From contig NZ_QOAZ01000020.1 of NCBI RefSeq assembly GCF_003574675.1, positions 1 to 64,000 of the forward strand: a DNA stretch of 64,000 bases, given 5' to 3'. The notes beneath the pieces were generated by a model. It searched no databases. It worked only from the letters and a program-made list of their open reading frames with translations, and was not told where the DNA came from. Of the stretch, positions 41,691-50,900 are shown piece after piece; the first letter of the stretch is position 1; each line of letters opens with the position of its first letter. The stretch is from Azohydromonas sediminis (GTDB taxonomy: Bacteria > Pseudomonadota > Gammaproteobacteria > Burkholderiales > Burkholderiaceae_C). The position numbers and the translations under genes were made by a program.

Positions 41691-42596
41691 TCAGATGTCG
41701 ACGGCGAACTCGCCGGTGACGGTCGGCGCCGCGTCGAAGCCGTATTCGCCGGCCAGCACCTCCCACGCCTGCTCGGCGGTCTCGACGTAGTGGAACAGGT
41801 GCTTGTCCTTCGCGTCGATCATGCCGGTGTCGACGAGGTGGTCGAAGTCGATCAGCCGCTCCCAGAAGTCGCGCCCGAACAGCAGGATCGGGCGGCGGCG
41901 GATCTTGCCCGTCTGCTGCAGCGTCATCACCTCGAACAGCTCGTCGAGCGTGCCGAAGCCGCCGGGGAAGCACACCAGCGCGATGCTGCGGATCAGGAAG
42001 TGCATCTTGCGCATCGCGAAGTAGTGGAACTGGAAGCACAGCTGCGGCGTGATGTACGGGTTGGGTGCCTGCTCGTGCGGCAGCACGATGTTCAGCCCGA
42101 TGCTCTTGCCGTCGACGTCGTGCGCGCCGCGGTTGCCGGCTTCCATGATCCCGGGGCCGCCGCCGGTGCACACGTAGATCGGCGTGTCGAGGTCGCGCGA
42201 GCGCAGCGTGACGAGCGCGGCGAAGCGGCGCGCCTCGTCGTAGTAGCGGCTCATCGCGAGCGCCTTCTCGGCGCGCGCGACCGCCTGCGCGTCGCCCGCA
42301 GCGCGTGCGGCGTCGAGGCGGCGCTGCGCCTCGTCGGGCGGCAGGATGCGCGCGCTGCCGAAGATCACGATCGTCGACGTGATGCCCTGTTCCTTCTGCA
42401 CCATCTCGGGCTTGAGCAGCTCGAGCTGCATGCGCACCGGGCGCAGTTCCTCGCGCAGCAGGAACTCGGTGTCGGTGAACGCGAGGCGGTAAGCGCTGTC
42501 GGGGCTGGCGTAGCGCTCGGCCGCCGGCACGGCGTGCGCGTCCTCCTGCGCGCTGGGGAAGTTGCGGGCGGTCAGTTCGGCGCGCTTGGTGTCCAT
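41691..42596 (-). CDS. LOG-family protein (TIGR00730-type)
   Basis: A 301-residue Rossmann-fold protein of the LOG/lysine-decarboxylase-like family. The family motif PGGFGTLDELFEVMT and the preceding CTGGGPGIMEAGNRGAHD are intact. Members release cytokinin-type bases from nucleotide monophosphates; for longer bacterial members such as this, purine nucleotide 5'-monophosphate nucleosidase activity is likely but not proven. The historic name lysine decarboxylase is misleading. It is in a leftward series with moeB and rocF. Confidence 0.9.
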   Translation of the reverse strand: MDTKRAELTARNFPSAQEDAHAVPAAERYASPDSAYRLAFTDTEFLLREELRPVRMQLELLKPEMVQKEQGITSTIVIFGSARILPPDEAQRRLDAARAAGDAQAVARAEKALAMSRYYDEARRFAALVTLRSRDLDTPIYVCTGGGPGIMEAGNRGAHDVDGKSIGLNIVLPHEQAPNPYITPQLCFQFHYFAMRKMHFLIRSIALVCFPGGFGTLDELFEVMTLQQTGKIRRRPILLFGRDFWERLIDFDHLVDTGMIDAKDKHLFHYVETAEQAWEVLAGEYGFDAAPTVTGEFAVDI

Positions 42597-42628
42597 CGTC
42601 GGGGTTCGTCCGGGCGGGGGAAGGCGTG

Positions 42629-43384
42629 TCAGCGGTCGCGGCCGGCGCACACCGGACACTGCGGCTGGCGGGGCATGCGGATCTCGGTCCACTCCATCGT
42701 GCGCGCGTCGAGCATCTGCAGCCGCCCGGCGAGCGAGCGGCCGACGCCGGCGAGCAGCTTCAGCGCCTCGGCGGCCTGCACGCTGCCGACGATGCCCACC
42801 AGCGGCGCGAACACGCCCATCGTCGCGCAGCGCACCTCCTCGAACGTCGCGTCGGGCGGGAACACGCACGCATAGCACGGGCTGGCGGCGTCGCGCACGT
42901 CGTAGACCGAGAGCTGGCCGTCGAAGCCGATCGCCGCGCCGGCCACCAGCGGCTTGCGGTGCGCGACGCAGGCCGCGTTGACGGCCTGGCGCGTCGCGAA
43001 GTTGTCGCTGCAGTCGAGGACGACGTCGGCGTCGCGCACGAGCGCGTCGAGCGCGGCGGCGTCGGCGCGCTGCACGAGCGCGGTCACGGCGACGTCGGGG
43101 TTGATCGCGGCGATGCTGCGCTTGGCCGACTCGGCCTTGGGCAGGCCCACGCGCGCGAGGTCGTGCGCGATCTGGCGCTGCAGGTTGGTCACGTCGACGG
43201 TGTCGTGGTCGACGATCGTCAGCCGGCCGACGCCGGCGGTGCCCAGGTACAGCGTCACCGGCGAGCCCAGCCCGCCGGCGCCGATGACGAGCGCGTGCGC
43301 GTCGAGCAGGCGCTGCTGGCCGTCGACGCCGATCTCGTCGAGCAGGATGTGGCGCGAATAGCGCAGCAGCTGGTCGTCGGTCAT
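42629..43384 (-). CDS. moeB: Sulfur-carrier adenylyltransferase MoeB/ThiF
   Basis: A 251-residue E1-like enzyme that adenylates the C-terminus of a sulfur-carrier protein such as MoaD or ThiS. The ATP-binding VIGAGGLGSPVTLYLGTAGVG (about 33-53), the ArgFinger segment NLQRQI and a zinc site formed by CYACVFP and CPVCAG at the C-terminus are visible. Whether it serves molybdopterin or thiamine cannot be told; the TPP-regulated receptor is far away. I chose the ATG at 43384, matching family starts at MTDDQLLRYSRHI. Confidence 0.92.
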   Translation of the reverse strand: MTDDQLLRYSRHILLDEIGVDGQQRLLDAHALVIGAGGLGSPVTLYLGTAGVGRLTIVDHDTVDVTNLQRQIAHDLARVGLPKAESAKRSIAAINPDVAVTALVQRADAAALDALVRDADVVLDCSDNFATRQAVNAACVAHRKPLVAGAAIGFDGQLSVYDVRDAASPCYACVFPPDATFEEVRCATMGVFAPLVGIVGSVQAAEALKLLAGVGRSLAGRLQMLDARTMEWTEIRMPRQPQCPVCAGRDR

Positions 43385-43411
43385 CGGAAAGGACGCATGG
43401 CGAATGAAATC

Positions 43412-43430
43412 GGGGCGCCCTCGGCGCCCC
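43412..43430 (-). terminator. Terminator-like hairpin after ctpA
   Basis: GGGGCGCC and GGCGCCCC form an 8-bp perfect stem with a 3-base loop in the 82-bp gap between ctpA and moeB. On the minus strand GATTTCATT follows, a weak T tract. It may partly separate the two transcripts. Confidence 0.45.
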
Positions 43431-43466
43431 TCATCCTTCATGCCAGGCGCGGCAGGCGGTCGTCCA

Positions 43467-44903
43467 TCACTTGCCGCCGGGGGCTTCGGCCTTGCGCTCG
43501 GCCATCGTCTTGCTCGTCGTCACCGGCTGGCCCTTGAGGTGGTTGAGCGCCTGGATCAGCGGGAAGTCCTCCGCGCTGCCGAACTCGGGCAGCGGCTTCG
43601 GCGCCTCGTTGCCCTTGGCGGCCTGCTCCTCGAGCTTGCGGCGCGCTTCCTCGCGCGCCTTCTCGCGCGCCGGGTCCTTCTCGTCGGCGCCGTTCATCAG
43701 GTGGCGCTCGTAGTCGGCCTCGCGCAGGCGCAGCGCCGAGAACACGTTGCCTTCGGGCGTCTCGTCGATCCACAGGTCGGGCACGATGCCCTTGGCCTGG
43801 ATCGAGCGCCCCGACGGCGTGTAGTAGCGTGCCGTCGTGATCTTCAGCGCCGTGTCGGCCGACAGCGGGCGCACCGTTTGCACCGAGCCCTTGCCGAAGG
43901 TCTGTGCGCCCATGATGGTGGCGCGCTTGTGGTCCTGCAGCGCGCCGGCGACGATCTCGCTGGCCGACGCGGAACCCTCGTTGACGAGGACGACGAGCGG
44001 CACCTTCTTGATCGCGTCGGGCAGCCGGCGCAGCGGGTCGCCGGCGGCGCGGCGCACGTAATGTTCCGGCGTCGCGCGGTAGACGGCCTTCGAGTCGGGC
44101 ACCTGGCCGTTGGTGCTGACGACGACCGCGTCGCGCGGCAGGAACGCCGCCGAGATCGCGATCGCGCCGTCGAGCAGGCCGCCGCCGTTGTTGCGCAGGT
44201 CGAGCACGAGGCCCTTGAGGTTCGGGTCCTGCTTGTACAGCTCCTCGACCTTGCGCACGAAGTCCTCGACCGAGTTGTCCTGGAACTGGCTCAGGCGCAC
44301 CCAGCCGTAGCCCGGCTCGACCATCTTCGCGCGCACGCTTTGCGTGCGGATCTCGGCGCGCGTGATCGTCACCGGGAACGAGCGGTTCTCGGCCTTGCGG
44401 AAGATCGTCAGCACGACCTTGGTGTTGGGCTCGCCGCGCATGCGGCGCACGGCCTGGTCCATCGTCATGCCCTTGACCGGGGCGTCGTCGATGCGGGTGA
44501 TCAGGTCGCCGCTCTTGATGCCGGCCTTGAACGCCGGCGAGCCCTCGATCGGCGAGACGACCTTGACGAGACCGTCTTCCATGCCGATCTCGATGCCCAC
44601 GCCGACGAAACGGCCCGTGGTGCCCTCGCGGAATTCCTTGAAGCTCTTCTTGTCGAAATACTGCGAATGCGGGTCGAGGCCCGAGACCATGCCCGAGATC
44701 GCGTCGGTGATCAGCTTCTTCTCGTCGACCGGCTCGACATAGTCGGTCTTGATCATTCCGAACACGGCGGCGAGCTGCTGCAGCTCCTCGAGCGGCAGCG
44801 GTGCGAGCGAGTTGCGCGCGATCGCCTGCACCTGGATCGTGGTCAACGCGCCGGCGAGGGCGCCCACGGCGAGCAATCCGGCGACTTTCAGTTTGGCACC
44901 CAT
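43467..44903 (-). CDS. ctpA: Carboxyl-terminal processing protease CtpA
   Basis: A 478-residue periplasmic S41 serine protease that trims or degrades envelope proteins. It has an N-terminal signal/anchor helix (about residues 5-27), a PDZ domain (GRFVGVGIEIGMEDGLVKVVSPIEG, from about 96) and the S41 core with catalytic Ser in NEGSASASEIVAGAL (about 317) and Lys in FGKGSVQ (about 342). The C-terminus has a long charged helix (EKAREEARRKLEEQ), which may interact with an adaptor. Confidence 0.94.
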   Translation of the reverse strand: MGAKLKVAGLLAVGALAGALTTIQVQAIARNSLAPLPLEELQQLAAVFGMIKTDYVEPVDEKKLITDAISGMVSGLDPHSQYFDKKSFKEFREGTTGRFVGVGIEIGMEDGLVKVVSPIEGSPAFKAGIKSGDLITRIDDAPVKGMTMDQAVRRMRGEPNTKVVLTIFRKAENRSFPVTITRAEIRTQSVRAKMVEPGYGWVRLSQFQDNSVEDFVRKVEELYKQDPNLKGLVLDLRNNGGGLLDGAIAISAAFLPRDAVVVSTNGQVPDSKAVYRATPEHYVRRAAGDPLRRLPDAIKKVPLVVLVNEGSASASEIVAGALQDHKRATIMGAQTFGKGSVQTVRPLSADTALKITTARYYTPSGRSIQAKGIVPDLWIDETPEGNVFSALRLREADYERHLMNGADEKDPAREKAREEARRKLEEQAAKGNEAPKPLPEFGSAEDFPLIQALNHLKGQPVTTSKTMAERKAEAPGGK

Positions 44904-45087
44904 GGACGGCGACCTTCAGGCGAGAGTGGACAGCATGGCCCGGCCCGCTGGCGACGGTACCGTGCCTCTTTCGAGAGGGCTGGGCGCCGATCCAGTATAC
45001 GGCTGGGCGTGCTTTCGAGTGCCGCCGGGCGCGAAAGTTGCGTGACCGTGTCGGCACCGGGGACGGCGGCGCCCGCGGTCGCGCCGC

Positions 45088-46182
45088 TCAGGCGGCCGAC
45101 GACGGCCGCGGCTCGCGTGCAAAGGTGACGACGTGGTCAGCCTCGATGCGGATGCCGATCCACTCGCCGACCTGGTGGTCGTGGTGGCTGGGCACGTGTG
45201 CCATCACGCGTTCGCCGCTCTCGAGGCGCAGCGTGTAGAGGAACTCGGCGCCGCGGAAGGCCTTGCGCTCGATGCGTGCCTTGACCGGCGACGCGTCGTC
45301 GTGCACGACGTCGTCGGCGCGCAGCAACACGTCGCACTCGCCGCCGGGGTAGGCGCTGGGCAGCGGGCACTCGGCCATGTCGTGCAGCTCGCCCAGCGGC
45401 GTCATCACGCAGTGGCCGTGTTCGCACTCGACGATGCGCGCCGGCGCGAACACGCCGTGGCCGATGAAGTCGGCGACGAAGCGCGTGGCGGGGCGGTGGT
45501 ACAGCGCGTAGGCGTCGTCCCACTGCTCGAGGCGGCCGCGGTGCATCACGCCGATCACGTCGCCGACCGCGAACGCCTCGAGCTGGTCGTGCGTGACGAA
45601 CAGCGCCGTCGTGCCGGTCGTCTTCAGGATCGCGCGCACGTCGTGCGCCAGCCGCTCGCGCAGGTCGACGTCGAGGCTCGAGAACGGCTCGTCGAGCAGC
45701 AGCAGCCGCGGCTGCGGCGCCAGCGCGCGCGCCAGCGCGATGCGCTGCTGCTGCCCGCCCGAGAGCTGGTGCGGCGCGCGCTGCGCCGCGTGCCCGAGGC
45801 CGACCAGGTCGAGCAGCCGCTGCACGCGCTCGCGCTGCTCGGTGCGCGGCAGGTGGCGGATGCCGAAGGCGACGTTGTCGGCCACGCTCAGGTGCGGGAA
45901 CAGCGCGTAGTCCTGGAACACCATGCCGATGCGCCGCGCTTCGGGCGCGACGTGCACGCCCTCCGCCGCGTCGGCCACCGTCTCGCCGCCGATCGCGATA
46001 CGACCGCAGGCCAGCGGTTCGAGACCGGCCACCGCGCGCAGCAGCGAGGTCTTGCCGCACCCCGACGGGCCGATCAGCACGCCGAGCTGCCCGGCGGCCA
46101 GACCGAGGCTCACACCCTCGACGGCCGCGCGCGCCGCGGCGCCGGGGTAGCGCACCGTGATCTGCGACAGCTCAAGGAACAT
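45088..46182 (-). CDS. fbpC: Iron(III) ABC transporter ATPase
   Basis: A 364-residue ABC ATPase that powers ferric iron uptake (FbpC-like, FutC group). Walker A GPSGCGKTSLL (about 38), signature LSGGQQQRIALA (about 137), Walker B LLLLDEPFSSLD (about 160) and the switch His are all present, followed by a C-terminal TOBE-type regulatory domain. It diverges from the permease gene fbpB across a 46-bp gap. The periplasmic iron-binding protein gene fbpA is not in the window. Sulfate or spermidine import is less likely given the FbpB partner. Confidence 0.85.
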   Translation of the reverse strand: MFLELSQITVRYPGAAARAAVEGVSLGLAAGQLGVLIGPSGCGKTSLLRAVAGLEPLACGRIAIGGETVADAAEGVHVAPEARRIGMVFQDYALFPHLSVADNVAFGIRHLPRTEQRERVQRLLDLVGLGHAAQRAPHQLSGGQQQRIALARALAPQPRLLLLDEPFSSLDVDLRERLAHDVRAILKTTGTTALFVTHDQLEAFAVGDVIGVMHRGRLEQWDDAYALYHRPATRFVADFIGHGVFAPARIVECEHGHCVMTPLGELHDMAECPLPSAYPGGECDVLLRADDVVHDDASPVKARIERKAFRGAEFLYTLRLESGERVMAHVPSHHDHQVGEWIGIRIEADHVVTFAREPRPSSAA

Positions 46183-46228
46183 GCGCCTATGATAGCCTCG
46201 CGCCCGAAATGCGGATTGTTCTTATTCA

Positions 46229-47881
46229 TTGGCGCGACTTCGCGCCAACGGGCCGCTCGTGCGCGTGTTGCTGACGCTGCTGTGCGCGCTGCTCGCGCTG
46301 CCGGTGCTCGGTGTGCTCGGCGCCTGGCTCGCGCTAGACGACGCGGCGTGGCGCACGCTCGCGCACCAGTTCGACACCGTGCTGCCGGGTTACGCCGCGC
46401 AGTCGCTGGTGCTCGCGGTGTGCGTGGGCGTCGGCGTCGGGGTGCTCGGGGCGGCCACCGCCGCGGCGGTGACGCTGTTCGAGTTTCCCGGCCGGCGCGT
46501 CTTCGAGTGGGCGCTGCTGCTGCCGCTGGCGATGCCGGCCTACGTGCTGGCGTACGCCTACACCGACTTCCTGCAGTTCAGCGGTCCGCTGCAGACGGCG
46601 CTGCGCGAACTCACCGGCGCGCGCGGCGCGCTGTGGCCCGACGTGCGCAGTCTGCCCGGCGCCGTCGTGCTGTTCGTGCTGTGCCTGTACCCCTACGTCT
46701 ACCTGCTGACGCGCACGGCGCTCGGCGAGCGCGGCGTGCAGATGATGGAGGCCGCGCGCCTGCTCGGCGCCGGGCTGCGCCGGCGCGTGCTCGAGGTCGC
46801 GCTGCCGCTGGCGCGCCCGGCGATCGCCGCCGGCGTCGCCCTCGCGCTGATGGAGACGCTGGCCGACTACGGCGTCGGTGCGTACTTCGGGCTCACGACG
46901 TTCTCGACCGGCATCTACAAGGCATGGCTGGTGATGAACGACCGCATCGCCGCCGCGCAGCTCGCGTCGATGCTGCTCGTGCTGGTGGGGCTGCTGCTGT
47001 GGGCCGAGCGGCGCGCGCAGGGGCGGCTGCGCTTCGCGACCGCACGGCCCGGCGCCGCGCAGGCCAGCGAGGCGCGGCCGGTCGCGCTGCGCGGCCGCGG
47101 CGTGGCGGCGGCGTGGGCGCTGTGCGGGCTGCCGGTGCTGCTGGGCTTCGTGCTGCCGGTGGGAGTGCTCGTGCGCATGCTGTGGCTCGAGGCGGTGCAC
47201 GCCGAGTTCGGCCTGCCGCTGGCGCGCTTCGCGCAGTGGGCGACGGTGAGCTTCCAGCTCGCGGCCGTCGCCGCCGTCGCGGCGACCTCGCTCGCGCTCG
47301 CACTGGGCTTCGTGCTGCGCACGCAAGGCGCGGGCGGCGGGGTGGGCGGCCGCGCGCTGGGCGTCGGCGCGCGTGTCGTCGCGCTCGGCTACGCGGTGCC
47401 CGGCGCGGTGATCGCGGTGGGCATCCTGCTGCCGGTGGGCTGGGTGCAGGCGCGCTGGCCGCAGGCGCAGCTGCCGACGCTCGTCACCGGCACGCTGGTC
47501 GGGCTGGTCTATGCCTACCTCGTGCGTTTCTCGGCGGTGGCGCTGCAGTCGGTCGAGGCGGGCTACGCGCGCGTGCCGCGCTCGATCGACGACACCGCGC
47601 GCATGCTCGGCGCGTCGCGCTGGCGGCTGCTGGCCGAACTGCACGCGCCGCTGCTCAGGCGCTCGGCGCTGGCCGCGGCACTGCTGGTGTTCGTCGACGT
47701 GATGAAGGAGCTGCCCGCGACGCTGGTGCTGCGCCCTTTCGGCGCCGACACGCTCGCCGTCGTGGCCTACAACTTCGCGCGCGACGAGCGCCTGGGCGAG
47801 GCGGCGCTGCCGTCGCTGGCGATCGTCGCGGTCGGGCTGCTGCCGGTGGTGCTGCTGTCGCGCGCGATGCGCCAGCGCTGA
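46229..47881 (+). CDS. fbpB: Iron(III) ABC transporter permease, fused two-domain
   Basis: A 550-residue inner-membrane permease with about twelve membrane helices and two MetI-type domains, as in FbpB/SfuB. Two EAA loops are visible: MEAARLLGAGLRRRVLEVALPLARPAI (about residues 172-198) and DDTARMLGASRWRLLAELHAPLLR (about 452-475). The start is TTG at 46229; the only ATG nearby (46209) is in another frame, and a GTG at 46259 is the main alternative. An AT-rich patch in the divergent gap hints at an iron-responsive operator but is not a clear Fur box. Confidence 0.85.
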   Translation: MARLRANGPLVRVLLTLLCALLALPVLGVLGAWLALDDAAWRTLAHQFDTVLPGYAAQSLVLAVCVGVGVGVLGAATAAAVTLFEFPGRRVFEWALLLPLAMPAYVLAYAYTDFLQFSGPLQTALRELTGARGALWPDVRSLPGAVVLFVLCLYPYVYLLTRTALGERGVQMMEAARLLGAGLRRRVLEVALPLARPAIAAGVALALMETLADYGVGAYFGLTTFSTGIYKAWLVMNDRIAAAQLASMLLVLVGLLLWAERRAQGRLRFATARPGAAQASEARPVALRGRGVAAAWALCGLPVLLGFVLPVGVLVRMLWLEAVHAEFGLPLARFAQWATVSFQLAAVAAVAATSLALALGFVLRTQGAGGGVGGRALGVGARVVALGYAVPGAVIAVGILLPVGWVQARWPQAQLPTLVTGTLVGLVYAYLVRFSAVALQSVEAGYARVPRSIDDTARMLGASRWRLLAELHAPLLRRSALAAALLVFVDVMKELPATLVLRPFGADTLAVVAYNFARDERLGEAALPSLAIVAVGLLPVVLLSRAMRQR

Positions 47882-47884
47882 GAC

Positions 47885-47959
47885 TGGTCCCGCCGACAGG
47901 AATCGAACCTGTATTTGCCGCTTAGGAGGCGGCCGTTCTATCCATTGAACTACGGCGAG
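47885..47959 (-). tRNA. tRNA-Arg (anticodon CCT)
   Basis: Read on the minus strand: acceptor CTCGCCG pairs with CGGCGGG (one T-G pair), D-arm AGTTCAATGGATAGAAC, anticodon stem GCCGC/GCGGC around CTCCTAA (CCT), T-arm ACAGGTTCGATTCCTGT, and encoded CCA. It lies four bases after the convergent fbpB stop. Confidence 0.95.
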
Positions 47960-47990
47960 CGGGGCCGCATTGTGCCCGCCGCAGGCAGGC

Positions 47991-50900
47991 TCAGCGCCAG
48001 CGCCAGGTCCAGATCACGTCGAGCGCGGTGTCGGCGCCCGTCTGCGCGCGCACCGTGATGCGCCGCGCGGCACGGTAGATCAGCTGCCAGCTGCCGGTGG
48101 CCGCGTTGACGCCGCGCTCGTAGGCCACGTACCAGCGGCGGCTGAGCTGCTTGCCGACGGTGACGACGGTCTCGCGCACCGTCCCGTCCTCGGTCTGCGC
48201 GACCGACAGCTCGTCGATCCCCAGCGCGCGCATCAGTGTCGTGTTCGGCCCTTCGCCTTCGCCGGCCAGCAGCGCGAGCGCGACGCTTTGCAGCAGAGCG
48301 ACGTCGGCGCGCCCGAGGCCGCTGGGCTCGCGCCCGAGCAGCAGCCAAGACAGCTTGTCGACGTCGGGCATCGCCGGGTCGCTGTACAGCCGCACGCGCG
48401 GCGCCTGCGCGGTGCCGCCGATCTCGACACCGACCTCGACGTCGAGGTTCGGCCGCACCGCGAGGATGTCGAGCTGGGGGTTGTCGGGCACGCCGGTGAA
48501 GACGATCGCGCCGCGGTCGATCTGCAGGCGCTGGCCATAAGCCTGGTAGGTGCCGTCCTCGGCGCGCACGGTGCCGGTGAGCGCCGGTCGACCGCCGGGG
48601 GTCGTCAGCGCCAGCTCGCCGCGCAGCAGCGTGTCCAGGCCGCGCCCGCGCAGCCGCAGCTCGCGCCCGAGGTCGACCGCGAGGCGCACGTCGATGCGTC
48701 GCTGAGGCGCGCGCGGGCGCGCCGCCGGCGCCGCCGCCTCGCCGCGGCGCACGACGGTGACGTCGTCGTCGAGCGTCGGGGCGTCGGCGCGCGTGAAATC
48801 GATCAGCCCGCGGTCGACGCCGAAGCGCCCGTCCAGGCGCAGCGCGTCGCGCGTCAGCGTCGCGTCGGCGCGGCCGCTGACGACGAGCCGGCGGTCGACG
48901 CGCCCGAGCAGCTGGAAGCGCTCGGCCACCAGCTGCAGCTGCGCGCGCGGCGCTTCGCCGAACGTCGCGCCGCCGGTGACCTCGATGCTGCCGTCGCCGG
49001 CACGCAGCCTCAGCGTCTCGATGCGCGCCTGTTCGCCCGCCAGCGTCAAGCGCAGCACGCCGTCGCGCACGTCGACACCCTGCAGCACGTTGCGCACCGA
49101 CAGCGCGCTGCCGGTCATCTCGCCGCGGTACTCGGGCGCGCCCAGGCGCCCGCCCAGCGTCGCGCTGGTGTGCAGCTCGCCGCCGAGCCGCCAGCCCGCC
49201 GGCAGCCACGGCGCCCACACGCCGACGTTGGCCACGCGCAGCTCGACGACGCCATCGAGCGGTGCGTCGGCGCCGGGCCATGGCGCCGACGGTGCGCTGC
49301 GCGCGCGCTGCGCGCCGGCCAGCACGCCGACCTGCGCGCCGGCCAGCGCCTGCGTGAACTCCCACACGCCATCGCGCGCCGTCAGTGCCAGCCGCAGGTC
49401 GGTCAGCCCGAGCGGCTGGCGCTGGCCACCCTCGGCCAGCGCGAGGTCGCCGCCGAGCCGCTCGACGACGACGTCGGCCTCGACCTTCTCGGCGCGCCGC
49501 CACTGCACGCGCGCGCCGACGCGCAGGTCGCCGACGGCCCCGAAGTCGGGATACAGGCGAGCCAGCATCGCGGCGACGTCGAGCGGCTCGACCTCGGCGT
49601 CGAGCGCGATCGTCGCGCCGGCGCCCGGCGCGGCCGCACTCCAGCGCAGCTCGCGCCAGCGCAGCGCGGCGTCGAGCAGCTGCAGCCGCCCGGGTTCGAC
49701 GCGTGCCTCGCGCACGGCGCCCGCGGCGTCGACGTCGAGCTGCAGCGCCAGCGCGCGCGCCTGCACCCAGCGCGTGTCGATGACGCGCCCGGCGGCGTCG
49801 CGCGGCGCAGCGTGCAGGTCGTCGATGCGCGCGTGCCAGCGCCCGCCGCCGCCCACCGCCGCCAGCCAGCGGCCCTCGCCGCGCAGCGCGAGCGTGCTGC
49901 CGGCGGCGACCGCCCCGGGCGGCAGCCAGGCGTCGGTCCACGCGGGCGGGCGCAGCGGGCTCGCGGCGTCGAGCTCGATGCGGTGCGCGCGCAGGCTGCC
50001 GTCGATGCGCGCGTGCACCGCGTCGAGGGTCTGTTCGCCGCGGGCGAGACCCTCGGCGTCGATCTCGACGCGCAGCGCTTCGTCTGGCCGCGCGGCCGCG
50101 TCGAGTGCGAGCGACCAGCGCGCCTGCGCGCGCGCGACGCGGGCCTGCATCGCCTCGACGCCGCGCAGCTCGAGCTCGCCGTCGGTGCGCAACGCCGGCC
50201 AGCGGCCGTCGGCGCTCGCACGCGCCTGCAGCGTGCCGGCGCGCGGCCACGCGTCGGTCCACGCCGGCGCGAGCCGCGCGAGCGGCGCCAGCGTGGCGAG
50301 CCGCGGCGCGTCGACCTCGGCGCGCCACGCGGTGCCGGCACCGGGGCCGCCACCCGCGCCGTCACCGCGCAGCGCGACGCGGTTGCCGCCGACGTCGGCG
50401 TCGAGCGCGACTTGCGGCGCCCCGCCGTCGGCATGCGCCCAGCGCAGCGCCGCCGACAGCGGCACGCCGGCCACGAGGCTGTCGGCGATCTGCACTTCGG
50501 CACGCCCGCGCAGCACGGCGAGCGCGTCGGCCGTGGCCGCGGGGGTGGCCGCCGGCGGCAGCGCGAGATCGGCCTGCCAGCGTGCGTCCAGGCGGTGCGG
50601 CCCGCGCCGCAGCGGGTCGTCGTCGCGCCCCGGCCACCACAGCAGCGGGTCGAAGCGCGCGAGCTCGCCGCGCGTGGCCAGCGTCCAGCCGGCCGCGTCA
50701 CGCGAGGCGCGGCCGTCGACGCGGGCCGCGGCCTCGCCGGCCGCGGCGCGCAGTTCGCGCAGCTCGACCTGCCACGCGCCGCGCTCGACGCGGGCGTCGA
50801 CGCTGGCATCGACGCGCACCGGCGGCGCGGCGGGCAGCGCGCCGACGCGGCCGGCGAGCTGTGCGCGCAACTGGCCCGCCAGCGGCGCGGTCGCGTCGCG

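Noticed and set aside
46205..46230. AT-rich patch considered as a Fur box for the iron transporter
   Set aside because: It matches the Fur consensus only weakly and I could not align the repeated hexamers convincingly.
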